The translations under genes were made by a program, and so were the position numbers. DNA of 64,000 nucleotides. It comes from Planctomycetota bacterium. Lineage in GTDB: Bacteria > Planctomycetota > UBA1135 > UBA2386. The notes beneath the pieces are model-generated. The model worked only from the letters and a program-made list of their open reading frames with translations. It had not been told where the DNA came from and did no database searches. This document shows, in pieces, positions 10,122-19,141 of the stretch; the first letter of the stretch is position 1, and every line of letters begins with the position of its first letter. The stretch covers positions 1 through 64,000 of the forward strand of contig JANQJF010000016.1 in NCBI GenBank assembly GCA_028281765.1, written 5' to 3'.

Positions 10122-11201
10122 ATGGATGAACTCCAAGTCTACTTCTGCGATCTCTGCACGACGTCGGTACCCGAACAGGATCTCGACACCGGGGATGCGA
10201 TTCGGCTGCACGACAAGGTCATCGGCTCGTGCTGCCTGAAGGAATTACGCGGTGGCGCAACGACGGAGGCCAAGGCCGGCGGGGCGCGTAGCGGATCGGC
10301 AGCCGGGTGGTTCGCGACGGCGTTCGTGATGCTCGTCGCCGTCGCCGGGGCAACCGTGTTCCTCGAGTGGCGAGTCGCCGAGGAGGCGAAGAACCTCGGC
10401 TCGTCGATGTCCTCGAGCCGTGATGCCGTGACGAGGCTCGACGAGCGACTGGTCTCCGTCGAGCGCCGACTCGGGGCGACGCTGTCCGACGGCGCGCTGA
10501 ACCCGATCGAGACCAAGATCGCCTCGATCCAAGCGGAGCTCGGCGGCGTCGAGGAACGGGTCATCGGGTCGGTGCGCGGCAACGCGACGCGTCTTCGTGA
10601 TCTCGGCACGCACATGCACTCGCTCGACAGCGGACAGCGCGAACAGATCGCGCGGACCGCGGAGTTCAAGACGGAGGTGCAAAGCGAGCTGCGCCGCCTC
10701 GGGGATCGCGTCGACGAGATCGCGGCCGCGCCGCGCATGCCGACGACGCCGGTCGTCGACGCGGGCGCGACGAATGACGAGGGTGATGGTGCGCCGGCGA
10801 TGCCGGAGCCGGATGCGCTGCCCGAGCCGCTGTCCGGATTCGTCGCGCAGCTCACGGATCGTGACGACGGCGCTCGGTTCGAGGCGGTCGACGAACTGCT
10901 CCAGAGCGGCGATCCCCGCGTCTTCCCGCACATCTTGCCGCTCGCCAGCGACGCGGACCCGTTCGTGCGGCGTCTCGTCTTCGAAGGTCTCAAGGACTTT
11001 CGCGACGCGACCGCGGTCGATGCGTTGATCCAAGCGCTCGGCGACGCGGAGAGCCTCGTCCGCTACACGGCCTACGCGTCGCTCAAGGCGCTGACGAGTC
11101 ACGACATCACGTTCGATCCCGACGCGGCCGCCGGCAAGCGCGCTTCGATGCAACGGCGTTGGCAGGAGTGGTGGGACAAGAACCGCGGCGATTTGTTCTG
11201 A
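10122..11201 (+). CDS. Membrane-anchored HEAT-repeat protein
   Basis: 359 residues from ATG 10122; the frame is open upstream, but the sequence before that Met does not look protein-like. The N-terminus has C9-x2-C12 and C37-C38, which could form a small metal site. A membrane segment (about 62-82) follows, then a coiled-coil stretch (about 90-210) and an acidic/Pro linker. The last 120 residues are HEAT-like (DPRVFPHILPLASDADPFVR, then TAVDALIQALGDAESLVRY), usually a protein-binding scaffold. Specific function unknown. It is flanked by metK and pyruvate kinase, each with its own expression signals. Confidence 0.7.
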   Translation: MDELQVYFCDLCTTSVPEQDLDTGDAIRLHDKVIGSCCLKELRGGATTEAKAGGARSGSAAGWFATAFVMLVAVAGATVFLEWRVAEEAKNLGSSMSSSRDAVTRLDERLVSVERRLGATLSDGALNPIETKIASIQAELGGVEERVIGSVRGNATRLRDLGTHMHSLDSGQREQIARTAEFKTEVQSELRRLGDRVDEIAAAPRMPTTPVVDAGATNDEGDGAPAMPEPDALPEPLSGFVAQLTDRDDGARFEAVDELLQSGDPRVFPHILPLASDADPFVRRLVFEGLKDFRDATAVDALIQALGDAESLVRYTAYASLKALTSHDITFDPDAAAGKRASMQRRWQEWWDKNRGDLF

Positions 11202-11228
11202 ACTTCACGGCGCGGCCTGCGAATCCTT

Positions 11229-11257
11229 TTGCGCCGCGCGAGTCACGCCAGTAGACC
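11229..11257 (+). promoter_or_regulatory. Possible promoter of the pyruvate kinase gene
   Basis: TTGCGC (11229-11234), 17 bases, TAGACC (11252-11257), 33 bases before the ATG. Matches are only moderate. TTGCGC also appears as a candidate -35 before the thioredoxin gene at 34163. Confidence 0.35.
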
Positions 11258-11290
11258 TCTCGCGCAGTCGGCTCCGTCGACTCGCGAAAC

Positions 11291-12739
11291 ATGGCACCCA
11301 ACAGAACCAAGATCGTCGCGACGCTGGGCCCGGCGTCGCGCGAGAAGTCGCAGATCGAGGCGCTGATTCGGGCTGGCGTCGATGTCTTCCGCATCAACGC
11401 TGCTCACGGCGACGAAAAGACCCTGGTTCGGGACATCCGCGCGGTGCGTCGGACCGCCAAGCGACTGAGCGCGGGTGTCGGCGTGCTCGTGGACCTGCAG
11501 GGGCCCAAGATCCGCGTCGGTCAGCTCAAGGATGCGGAGCCGATCTGGCTGAAGCGCGGCGAGACGATTTCGATCGTCTGCGACAAGGACTTCGTCGGCC
11601 AGGCGAAGTCGGGCGACGGTGGCCGGACACGGATCGGATGCCGCTACGAGGGACTCGCCAAGGACGTGAAGCCTCGCGAGCGCGTCCTGCTCGACGACGG
11701 CTACATCGAGCTCAAGGTGATCTCGGTCGACGGCAAGGAGATCAAGGCGCGCGTGGTCAACGGCGGGCTGCTCAAGCAGTTCAAGGGCATCAACCTCCCG
11801 GGGTCGAGCGTGTCGATGCCGAGTATCACGGACAAGGACCGCCACGACCTCGCGACCGTGATCGGCGAGGACGTCGACTTCATCGCGCTTTCGTTCGTGC
11901 GTTCGGCGGACGACGTCCAGAAGCTGCGCAACCTCATCCAGAAGGCCGGTTCGGACGCTCAGATCATCGCCAAGATCGAGCGGCCCGAGGCCGTCAAGGC
12001 GCTCGACTCGGTCGTCGAAGCCGCGGATTGCCTCATGGTCGCGCGCGGCGACATGGGAGTGGAACTCGGCCCTGAGGCCGTCCCGGGGATCCAGAAACGG
12101 ATCATCCGCGCCGCCATCGAGGCACGCAAACCGGTGATCACGGCGACTCAGATGCTGGAGTCGATGATCATCAACCCGCGCCCGACGCGGGCCGAAGCGT
12201 CGGACGTGGCGAATGCGATCTACGACGGCACGTCCGCGGTGATGCTTTCGGCCGAGACGGCATCCGGTCATCACCCGGTTCGAGCGGTCAAGACGATGTC
12301 TCGCATCGTGCGCAAGACCGAGTTGGACCTGTTCGGTTCTTGGGAGTACGCGAAGCGCCGTGGGCGGAACGCCGAGAAGTACTCGGTCACCGACGCCACG
12401 GTTCGAGCCTCGGCATACGCCGCGCTGCTCGCCGAGGCGAAGCTGATCGCGGTCTTCACGGAGAGCGGCTCGACCGCTGGGCTCGTTGCCGGCGAGCGGA
12501 CGCCGACCCAGATCGTCGCGTTCACACCATTCCAGAGCACCGTATCGCGGCTGGCGTTGGTGTGGGGGGTGACCGCGATCAAGCTCTCGCGAACGCGCAC
12601 GGCCCACGAGATGACGCTGGAGGCCGAGCGGATCATGCTCCGGGACGGTTTCGCGAAGAAGGGCGACCGGGTCGTCCTCGTCGTCGGCGCGAAGCGTTCG
12701 CGCGGAGCGACCAACATCATGAACATCAGGACGTTGTGA
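11291..12739 (+). CDS. pyk: Pyruvate kinase, predicted K+-independent type
   Basis: Transfers phosphate from phosphoenolpyruvate to ADP, the last step of glycolysis. 482 residues, full length: the barrel starts at RTKIVATLGP (5-14), with the lid domain (about 70-165), the active-site KIERPEAVKALDSV and ARGDMGVELG, and the C-terminal regulatory domain. The sequence VDLQGPKIRV (67-76) has Leu, Gln, Lys and Val at the positions that are Leu113, Gln114, Lys117 and Val120 in K+-independent enzymes (rabbit muscle numbering), in place of the Thr-Glu pattern of K+-dependent ones. The usual Asn-Phe-Ser motif is NAA. A promoter-like pair precedes the gene; a weak GGCCCG/CGGGCC hairpin (12750-12765) follows it. 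Confidence 0.95.
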   Translation: MAPNRTKIVATLGPASREKSQIEALIRAGVDVFRINAAHGDEKTLVRDIRAVRRTAKRLSAGVGVLVDLQGPKIRVGQLKDAEPIWLKRGETISIVCDKDFVGQAKSGDGGRTRIGCRYEGLAKDVKPRERVLLDDGYIELKVISVDGKEIKARVVNGGLLKQFKGINLPGSSVSMPSITDKDRHDLATVIGEDVDFIALSFVRSADDVQKLRNLIQKAGSDAQIIAKIERPEAVKALDSVVEAADCLMVARGDMGVELGPEAVPGIQKRIIRAAIEARKPVITATQMLESMIINPRPTRAEASDVANAIYDGTSAVMLSAETASGHHPVRAVKTMSRIVRKTELDLFGSWEYAKRRGRNAEKYSVTDATVRASAYAALLAEAKLIAVFTESGSTAGLVAGERTPTQIVAFTPFQSTVSRLALVWGVTAIKLSRTRTAHEMTLEAERIMLRDGFAKKGDRVVLVVGAKRSRGATNIMNIRTL

Positions 12740-12800
12740 CGACGTCTGGGGCCCGATTCCGGGCCTCTCGCCCCATCTCGCGCGAGACGCCCAGAAACTG

Positions 12801-12828
12801 TTGACAGTGGGTTGTCGCGAGCTAGGAT
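12801..12828 (+). promoter_or_regulatory. Strong promoter of rplM-rpsI
   Basis: A perfect TTGACA (12801-12806), a 16-base spacer and TAGGAT (12823-12828). It lies 28 bases before the rplM ATG, which rules out longer in-frame starts such as GTG 12812 because these would fall inside the promoter. Confidence 0.75.
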
Positions 12829-12856
12829 CTGGCGCCCTTTTACGCCCGACCACCCT

Positions 12857-13306
12857 ATGACCAAGACGACGTTCGCAACCCTCGACCAGCACCGCGAGGC
12901 CATGGACCAGTGGTTCATCGTCGACGCATCGAAGCATGTGTTCGGCCACATGGCGGTTCGCATTGCCGAGGTGTTGATGGGTAAGCACACTCCGCTCTAC
13001 ACGCCGCACCTCAATGTCGGCGCCGGGGTGATCGTCATCAACGCCGAGAAGGCGCACTTCACTGGCAACAAGCGCGAGACCCGTGTCTACACGGACTACT
13101 CGGGCTGGATGGGCGGACTCAAGAAGCGCACGCTCGGCACCTACCTCGAGGAGAACCCCGAGGAACTCGTCAAGCGCGCCGTGCGCCGCATGCTGCCGAA
13201 GACCCGCATGGGTCGCCAGATGCTGAAGCGCCTCAAGGTGTATCGCGGTACCGAGCACGACCAAGTCGCGCAGAAGCCGCAAGAACTGAAGATCGACAAG
13301 GACTGA
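12857..13306 (+). CDS. rplM: 50S ribosomal protein L13 (uL13)
   Basis: An early-assembling large-subunit protein. 149 residues from ATG 12857, with the family's WFIVDASKHVFGHMAVRIAE and later GVIVINAEKAHFTGNK and RAVRRMLPKTRMGRQMLKRL. The standard rplM-rpsI pair is kept: rpsI starts three bases after this stop. The start codon is fixed by the promoter just upstream. No strong Shine-Dalgarno is visible. Confidence 0.96.
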   Translation: MTKTTFATLDQHREAMDQWFIVDASKHVFGHMAVRIAEVLMGKHTPLYTPHLNVGAGVIVINAEKAHFTGNKRETRVYTDYSGWMGGLKKRTLGTYLEENPEELVKRAVRRMLPKTRMGRQMLKRLKVYRGTEHDQVAQKPQELKIDKD

Positions 13307-13309
13307 TCC

Positions 13310-13711
13310 GTGACACTCGCGAGTGATCCTTACGTTTGGGGCACCGGTCGACGCAAGACGTCGGTGGCTCGTGTCCGTATCAAGCAGGGCAGTGGCCAGT
13401 TCTTCGTGAACGGCCGCCCGGTCGAAGACTTCTTCACGACCGACGCGACGATGAATCGCGCGACGCAAGCGCTGCAGGTGACCGAGTCCCGCAGCGGCTA
13501 CGACGTGTGGTGCCGCGTTTCCGGCGGTGGCATTACGGGCCAGTCGGGCGCCGTGTCGCTCGGACTCGCGCGTGCGCTGAAGACCGACAACACGAACTTC
13601 GAGCCGACGCTGCGTGAGCACCAGCTGCTCACCCGTGACTCGCGGAAGATCGAGCGGAAGAAGTACGGTCTCCGCAAGGCGCGTCGCGCGACGCAGTTCT
13701 CAAAGCGCTGA
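13310..13711 (+). CDS. rpsI: 30S ribosomal protein S9 (uS9)
   Basis: Small-subunit protein whose C-terminal tail reaches the P-site tRNA. 133 residues, with GTGRRKTSVARVRIKQGSG, the GGGITGQSGAVSLGLARAL core and the conserved end RKKYGLRKARRATQFSKR, including the terminal Lys-Arg that touches tRNA. Starts at GTG with AAGGA seven bases upstream, and is cotranscribed with rplM. A hairpin follows at 13726-13749. Confidence 0.96.
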   Translation: MTLASDPYVWGTGRRKTSVARVRIKQGSGQFFVNGRPVEDFFTTDATMNRATQALQVTESRSGYDVWCRVSGGGITGQSGAVSLGLARALKTDNTNFEPTLREHQLLTRDSRKIERKKYGLRKARRATQFSKR

Positions 13712-13725
13712 TCGCGCTGCGTTTC

Positions 13726-13749
13726 CCACTGCGCCGACCGTCGCAGTGG
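13726..13749 (+). terminator. Terminator-like hairpin after rpsI
   Basis: CCACTGCG (13726-13733) and CGCAGTGG (13742-13749) form a perfect 8 bp stem with an 8-base loop, 15 bases after the rpsI stop. Only a weak T-rich stretch (CTTCGTT) follows. Confidence 0.45.
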
Positions 13750-13881
13750 CTTCGTTCCGCGGAGCCGCGCCGGTTGCGCACCCGGCAGAAGTCGCGGGCT
13801 ACCGCCGCTGGTTGAGCCGCGTCGGGCGCGACGAGTTCCCCTCGCGGTGGACCGCGAAGAGGCGTTACACTTCGTGACTCC

Positions 13882-14646
13882 ATGGCAGGCCACTCTCATT
13901 CCGCCAACATCAAGTTCCGCAAGGATCGCGTCGACTCGAAGCGAGCGAAAGTGTTCTCGAAGGCTTCGCGGCTGATCACGGTTGCCGCCAAGCTCGGGGG
14001 ACCCGATCCCGATGCCAATGCGCGGCTGCGGTTGGCGATCGACAAAGCGCGGATGGTGTCCATGCCCAAGGACAACATCGAACGCGCGATCAAGAAGGGC
14101 GCCGGGGGTGGGGACGACGGCGACTACGAGGAGATCCTCTACGAGGGATACGGCCCTTGCGGCGTCGCGATCATGCTCGAGGCGATGACCGACAACCGCA
14201 ATCGCACGGCGCCAGAGCTGCGCAAGCTGTTCGAAAAGGGCGGCGGCAACCTCGGAACGACTGGCGCGGTCGCATGGATGTTCGGACGGAAGGCCGTCTT
14301 CGCGGTCGATCCCGAAGCGTCAGCCGAGGAAGACGCGCTCATGGAGATGGCGTTGGAGGCTGGTGCCGAAGATCTGCTTTCCCTGGGGGAGGGCAACTTC
14401 GAGATCCGCTGCGAGCCGAGCGACTTCGAGTCAGTGCGCAAGGCGCTCGACGACGCGGGCGCTCCGATCCAAGGCGGTGAGGTCCGCTACATCGCGTCCA
14501 ACGAAGTCGCGCTCGAGAGCGTCGACGACGCACGCAAGGTTTTGAAGCTCATGGATGCGCTCGAGGACCACGACGACGTCCAGAACGCGTTCGCGAATTA
14601 CACGATCTCGGACGAGATCGCGACTCAGCTGGCGGGGGAACAATGA
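13882..14646 (+). CDS. yebC: YebC/PmpR-family protein
   Basis: 254 residues, normal length. Starts MAGHSHSANIKFRKDRVDSK, the family's N-terminal signature (usually MAGHSKWANIKHRK), followed by GGPDPDANARLRLAIDKAR and EGYGPCGVAIMLEAMTDNRN. Family members have been described as transcriptional regulators and, more recently, as ribosome-associated factors that relieve stalling at proline tracts. A TACACT box (13866-13871) ends ten bases before the ATG, suggesting a very short leader. The next gene overlaps its stop by ATGA. Confidence 0.93.
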   Translation: MAGHSHSANIKFRKDRVDSKRAKVFSKASRLITVAAKLGGPDPDANARLRLAIDKARMVSMPKDNIERAIKKGAGGGDDGDYEEILYEGYGPCGVAIMLEAMTDNRNRTAPELRKLFEKGGGNLGTTGAVAWMFGRKAVFAVDPEASAEEDALMEMALEAGAEDLLSLGEGNFEIRCEPSDFESVRKALDDAGAPIQGGEVRYIASNEVALESVDDARKVLKLMDALEDHDDVQNAFANYTISDEIATQLAGEQ

Positions 14647-15566
14647 CCGACCGACGGGCTTTTTCGGTGGCGTGCACGGACAGTGCGCGGCAGCAACTCG
14701 AACGAATCGTCGAGACGTCCGTGAGCGACGGGCTCGACGCGAACATCGATGCGCGAGACGTCGTGTTTCTCGCGGCCAACTCGGGCGCGGCCGAGAACGC
14801 GTTCACGGCCTGTCTCCGGATCAAGCGCCAGTGCGCGAAGGCGACGGTCGTCGTCTTGCTGACGCACGGCGATGACGTGTCCGAGCCGATCGCGCGTTTC
14901 TGCTTGGCGGACGGCGTCTCTTGGCTCGATCGCGACGGCGACCTTGCGGATCCCGATGCCGTGCAGGCGATCGTCCATCGACAGTTTCGCAACGTGCCGA
15001 TCGACGCGCTACTCGAGCGCTTCGAGGGGCAGCTGACGGGCGATGCGAACGAACTGGCGGAGATCGTCGAGCGCCACAGCGGACACGAGTTCATCGACGG
15101 TCTGACCGACGAGGAGACCGGGTTGTTCGACGGTCCGTTCGCGACCTTCAAGCTCGACGAGGAGTACAAGCGCGCGCTGCGATTCCATCAGCCACTGTCG
15201 CTGATCCTCTTCGATTGTGGCGCCGACCTGCCGGACGACGAGATCGATCGGCGGACCGTCCTCGCCGAGATCGCGTCCGTGTTCCTCAATGAGTGCCGCG
15301 ACATCGACACCCTGTCGCGGTTCACGGAGACGGTGTTCTTGTTCTTGCTGCCCGGAACGGGCTCGGATGGGGCGGCGGCGGTCGCGCGCCGGATGCTCGA
15401 GGGCCTGCGCGAGCGTCCGCTCAGTGGGGGCGTCGAGATCGCGCCTGCCGCGGGGATCGCGACGGTCCCGATGAGCGGGATCGCCGACCGCACCGCGTTC
15501 TTGCGCGCCGCCGAGACGTGCCTGAGGAGCGCGCGGGCCGAGTCGGACGGTGTCTGCGTCCTCTGA
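14643..15566 (+). CDS. Receiver-like plus degenerate GGDEF protein
   Basis: 307 residues, coupled to yebC by an ATGA overlap. The first 130 residues resemble a receiver fold (alternating strands such as DVVFLAANSG and ATVVVLLTHGDD) but lack a clear phosphoacceptor Asp. From about 165 on, LTDEETGLFDGPFATFKLDEE and a later SRFTETVFLFLLPGT align with the GGDEF domain, where RYGGDEF would be expected. The catalytic loop is therefore lost, and diguanylate cyclase activity is not predicted. It may bind nucleotide or a partner. Confidence 0.6.
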   Translation: MTDRRAFSVACTDSARQQLERIVETSVSDGLDANIDARDVVFLAANSGAAENAFTACLRIKRQCAKATVVVLLTHGDDVSEPIARFCLADGVSWLDRDGDLADPDAVQAIVHRQFRNVPIDALLERFEGQLTGDANELAEIVERHSGHEFIDGLTDEETGLFDGPFATFKLDEEYKRALRFHQPLSLILFDCGADLPDDEIDRRTVLAEIASVFLNECRDIDTLSRFTETVFLFLLPGTGSDGAAAVARRMLEGLRERPLSGGVEIAPAAGIATVPMSGIADRTAFLRAAETCLRSARAESDGVCVL

Positions 15567-15681
15567 CGGGACCTGACCGAACTCGAAATATCGCGAGAAC
15601 CCGCCCGAAGACGGTCGCGCCAGATCCCGGGACGATCCGGGTATCCTGTGCCCGTGCGGCCCGGAGGGCTGTGATTCTCGC

Positions 15682-18378
15682 ATGTTCGATCGATTCGTAA
15701 GGCTCGCTCAGGCCAAGAAGGCGCTGAAAGACGGCCGGTTCGAGGAGACCCTCGGCCTGCTCGAGGATCCACTCGTCCGGCAGCACCGGCGTGCCGAGGG
15801 GCTGCGCGAGCGCGCGTTGCGCGGCATCGTCGACCGCGCGGAGCGCCGCGCGGGCAGCGGAGCGGTCCGGGAAGCGATCGGGGACGTCGAGGCCGTCCTG
15901 CAGCGTTCGCCCGAGTTCGATGGCGCGAAGACGCTCCTGACGAGTCTGCAGGAGCGCGATGGAGCCGATCAGGCCCGCCTCGACGCGGCGCGGGACCTGA
16001 GCCGTCGAGCGCGGCGCCATGTCGAGCAGGGTCAGCTCGTCGAGGCCGAGACGCTGCTCGACGCGATCGAGACTCCGAATGCCGAAGTCGAATCGGTGCA
16101 GGCCCTGCTCGCCGCGCGACGCAAGGCGGCGATCCAGAGCCTCGAGCAGAGCGACCAGGAACTGGGGCGCGGAGACGTGGAGGCGGCCCGCAAGGCTCTC
16201 GATGCTGCGCGAGGCCTCGATGCGAATGTCGCTGGCGCGGAGGATCGTGCGGCACGTGTCGCGAAGGCCGTCGCCACGGAGCTCGCGAAGCGACTGGCCG
16301 ATCTCTTACGGCGCGGTGCCGCGGCCGAGGCGCTGCGGGAGTATGAGCGCCAGCGCGCTCGGGTGCCCGAACTCGCCGCGGACCCCCGGCTCGCGAAGCT
16401 CGTCAAGGACGCGGCCTCGGCGGCGAAGCGTGAGCTGATCGGGGCGCTCGAGCAGGGGGACTTCGACCGGCTCGTGAGCGATCTGGACAAGCTCGACGCG
16501 AGCGAGCGGGACGCCGTTCTCGGGGCGCTCGGCACATCGATGGAAGAGATTCGTGAGATCGTGCAGCAGCGCAACGCCGGGGAATTCGCGGCCGCCGCCG
16601 CCGCATTGCGCGAGCTCGCGGACGGCGCCGGATCGAAGCGAATGCGCGGAGCCGCGAAGCAGCTCGAAGATCGCGCCGCCGACGCGGACGGGGCACTCGA
16701 GCGGGCGCGAGCCCTCGTCGCCGAGGGAGATCTCGTCGCCGCGCGAGCGGAGCTGGTCGAATTGCTCGAGGAGTTCCCGATGCACGAGCACGCACGTCGC
16801 GAGATGGAGTTGATCGACGAGGGCGCGCGCGATCGGTCGCGGCGTCTGACGAAGGCTCGAGAACTCTCGAAGGACGGCAAGCTGCGCGAAGCCTCGGCGC
16901 TCGCGATGTCTTTGGCCGTCGCCGGGCCGCAGGGTGAGGAGGCGCGGCTTCTGTTGCGGGATCTCCAAGCGCGGATCGACGTCGTACAGCGCGGTGTCCA
17001 GCAGGTGCTGCGGGACGCGCACGGTCGCGCCTCGGGCTCGCGGGACGGGTTGCAGCATTGCGTGCGACGTCTCGAGGAACTCGCCCGGATGCAATCCGAC
17101 GAGCCAGAGCTGGTCCGCGTGACGAATGCGCTGCAGGCCGAGCTGGACGGTTTGGACGCCCTGGAACGCGCGAACGCGGGGCTGGAGTCCTCGAACGTCG
17201 AGGCGATCGCGGTCGCGGTCGCGGAGTTCGCCGCCGCGCGAGACCGGTTCCTCGATCACGACCGCCTCGAGAGTCGATTCTTGGAACTCGCGGACGCCGC
17301 GGCTGCGCGCGTCGAGGCCGATCTCGCGGCCGGGCGACTGACCGCAGCCGAGGGAATGGCGACCGCGTTCGGCGGCCATGTCGGCGAGCGGCCGATCCGG
17401 GTGCGTTTCGAGCAGCTCGCGGACGAGGTGCAGGTCCGCACCCGCCAGGTCGAGAAGCTCGTCGAGTCCGGGTTCGTCGCCCTGGAGGGGCGCGATGTCG
17501 ATCGGGCCGAGGAGCGGCTGCGGGAGGCTCGGGTCGCCTGGATCGACGGGTCGACGACGAAACGTCTGGAGACCGCCCTTTCGACGATCCGCGATTGTGA
17601 GTCCCGCATCGTCGGCGTCGAAGCGCTCGCGGAGAACGCGGACGTCGGCGCGGCGCGCGCGAAGCTCGACGAGATGGGGCCGACGCACGGTCTGTTCCGC
17701 ACGCGGATCTTCGACCTCAAGAAGAATCTGGCGCGGGCTCAGGGGCTCGACGGAGCGTTCCTGCTGCGGGTCGACGAAGGCGGCGAGTTCCTCGTGCTGC
17801 GCGGGGAGACGATCTCGATCGGCAACATGCGAGACGGTGGGGCCGACGTTCCCGTGCTCGCGAATCTCGCGGGGCGGCACGCGCGCATTCGGCGCACGAT
17901 GTCGTTCCACGGCGGTATGCAGGACCGAATCGAAGCCGACCAAGGCGCCGTGTTCGTCGACGGCGAACGTCAGGATCGTGCGCCGCTGCGCGACGGCAAG
18001 TCCGTGCGGCTCGGCAAGTCGTTCGATCTCGGGTATCGCGTGCCGTGCAAGCGCTCGCTGACGTCGATGCTGACGATGCGGGGGTTCACGGTCGCCGGCA
18101 CCGACAAGATCCTGCTTCTCAAGGACCGCGGTCGAGACGGCCGGATCGTGATCGGCCGTGGCAGCGACGTGCACGTGCGCGTCCCGGACGCCGAGGGGGA
18201 GATCGAGATCTTCGCGAGCAAGGACGGTCAGCTTCGGGTGCGTTACGACGGTGGCGGTTCGATGGACGGACGGCCGTTCACCGGCGAGGAGCCGATCACT
18301 GCCGGCGCGGTGGTCTCCTGCGGCAAGGTGACGTTCGTGCTGCAGCCCTGGAGCGCGAAGAGCGGGCGACCGTCCTGA
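15682..18378 (+). CDS. Large helical-repeat protein with C-terminal FHA-like domain
   Basis: 898 residues, no membrane segment. Residues 1-690 are Ala/Glu/Arg-rich helices with TPR-like spacing (GRFEETLGLLEDP, GQLVEAETLLDAI, GDLVAARAELVELLEEFP), probably a solenoid or coiled coil. The last 200 residues are beta-rich: LLRVDEGGEFLVLRGETISIG, then GRHARIRR, KSVRLGKSFDLG and a second similar half with DGRIVIGRGSDVHVRV, which resembles one or two FHA modules. FHA domains bind phosphothreonine, so the Ser/Thr kinase encoded at 19142 is a plausible partner. The FHA call rests on pattern only. Confidence 0.65.
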   Translation: MFDRFVRLAQAKKALKDGRFEETLGLLEDPLVRQHRRAEGLRERALRGIVDRAERRAGSGAVREAIGDVEAVLQRSPEFDGAKTLLTSLQERDGADQARLDAARDLSRRARRHVEQGQLVEAETLLDAIETPNAEVESVQALLAARRKAAIQSLEQSDQELGRGDVEAARKALDAARGLDANVAGAEDRAARVAKAVATELAKRLADLLRRGAAAEALREYERQRARVPELAADPRLAKLVKDAASAAKRELIGALEQGDFDRLVSDLDKLDASERDAVLGALGTSMEEIREIVQQRNAGEFAAAAAALRELADGAGSKRMRGAAKQLEDRAADADGALERARALVAEGDLVAARAELVELLEEFPMHEHARREMELIDEGARDRSRRLTKARELSKDGKLREASALAMSLAVAGPQGEEARLLLRDLQARIDVVQRGVQQVLRDAHGRASGSRDGLQHCVRRLEELARMQSDEPELVRVTNALQAELDGLDALERANAGLESSNVEAIAVAVAEFAAARDRFLDHDRLESRFLELADAAAARVEADLAAGRLTAAEGMATAFGGHVGERPIRVRFEQLADEVQVRTRQVEKLVESGFVALEGRDVDRAEERLREARVAWIDGSTTKRLETALSTIRDCESRIVGVEALAENADVGAARAKLDEMGPTHGLFRTRIFDLKKNLARAQGLDGAFLLRVDEGGEFLVLRGETISIGNMRDGGADVPVLANLAGRHARIRRTMSFHGGMQDRIEADQGAVFVDGERQDRAPLRDGKSVRLGKSFDLGYRVPCKRSLTSMLTMRGFTVAGTDKILLLKDRGRDGRIVIGRGSDVHVRVPDAEGEIEIFASKDGQLRVRYDGGGSMDGRPFTGEEPITAGAVVSCGKVTFVLQPWSAKSGRPS

Positions 18379-18506
18379 TACGCGGGGGCGTATTTGGAAT
18401 CCCCGGGCCTCTTCGCGAATAGTCGGCCCGGTCGTTCGAAGGTCTTGTCGTCCGGGTGCTGAGGCGCGCCGGATCGCCTGATTCACCACACGAAGGGAAC
18501 TACCGG

Positions 18507-19118
18507 ATGTTCGGACTGCTCGTCGCCTGCGCACTCTCGCTTCAAGCGCCGCAGCATGCCGTCACGGCTTCCTGGGTGGATGACGGGGTCGATCCCTCGC
18601 GCCCCAACGCCGTCACCTACACCGGCACGGTCGAGCTGACGCCGGCCGAAGCGTTCACCGCCGCGAAGACTCGCGCCGAAGAGCTGACGCGCCAGCGGCT
18701 CCGCACCTACGGCGCCAAGGCGGCCGAGGAAGTCTCGCCGTTCTGGCTGCCCCAGTTCGTCCGGAACCAACAGATCGATCGATGGGTGGACCGCCAGCTG
18801 CGGCGCGAGCCGCCCGCGGTGCTCGATCGCGACGACGTGATCCGCGACCACGGCTTCGGCAAGAGCTTCCAGACCAAGCTGCTGGTCGACAGTCCCGAGC
18901 CGTCGGCCCGGGCGCTGCGCCGGCTTTCCCATCGCATCGACGGGGCCGGCGAGCTGTTCCTCGCGAAGTGCGGAGGGACGGTTGTTTTCTGGGGCGTGCT
19001 GGCCCTGGTGTTCTGGTGGCTGGACCGTCTGAGTCGGGGCTACATGAGTGGCCGTCTGTTTCTGCTCGCTGCGAGCCTCGGGATTAGCGTTCCCGGTGTC
19101 GCTTTTCTGTTCATCTAG
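18507..19118 (+). CDS. Exported/membrane protein of unknown function
   Basis: 203 residues from ATG 18507, chosen for the AAGGGA Shine-Dalgarno and the signal peptide that follows (MFGLLVACALSLQAPQH). The central part (about 30-150) is soluble and carries no known motif. Two hydrophobic segments close the protein (about 155-172 and 184-203). It lies 23 bases before the Ser/Thr kinase gene and may be cotranscribed with it. No family recognised. Confidence 0.6.
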   Translation: MFGLLVACALSLQAPQHAVTASWVDDGVDPSRPNAVTYTGTVELTPAEAFTAAKTRAEELTRQRLRTYGAKAAEEVSPFWLPQFVRNQQIDRWVDRQLRREPPAVLDRDDVIRDHGFGKSFQTKLLVDSPEPSARALRRLSHRIDGAGELFLAKCGGTVVFWGVLALVFWWLDRLSRGYMSGRLFLLAASLGISVPGVAFLFI

Positions 19119-19141
19119 TAACCTGGACGCCGAGATCCCCC

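Noticed and set aside
12812..12856. Longer rplM with a GTG start
   Set aside because: This stretch holds the TTGACA/TAGGAT promoter, and L13 homology begins at the ATG 12857.
11243..13621. 792-codon minus-strand ORF opposite pyk, rplM and rpsI
   Set aside because: Shadow of conserved genes; runs through the rplM promoter; no recognisable motif.
14643..15566. Active diguanylate cyclase
   Set aside because: The GGDEF loop is replaced by RFTET, so catalysis is not expected.
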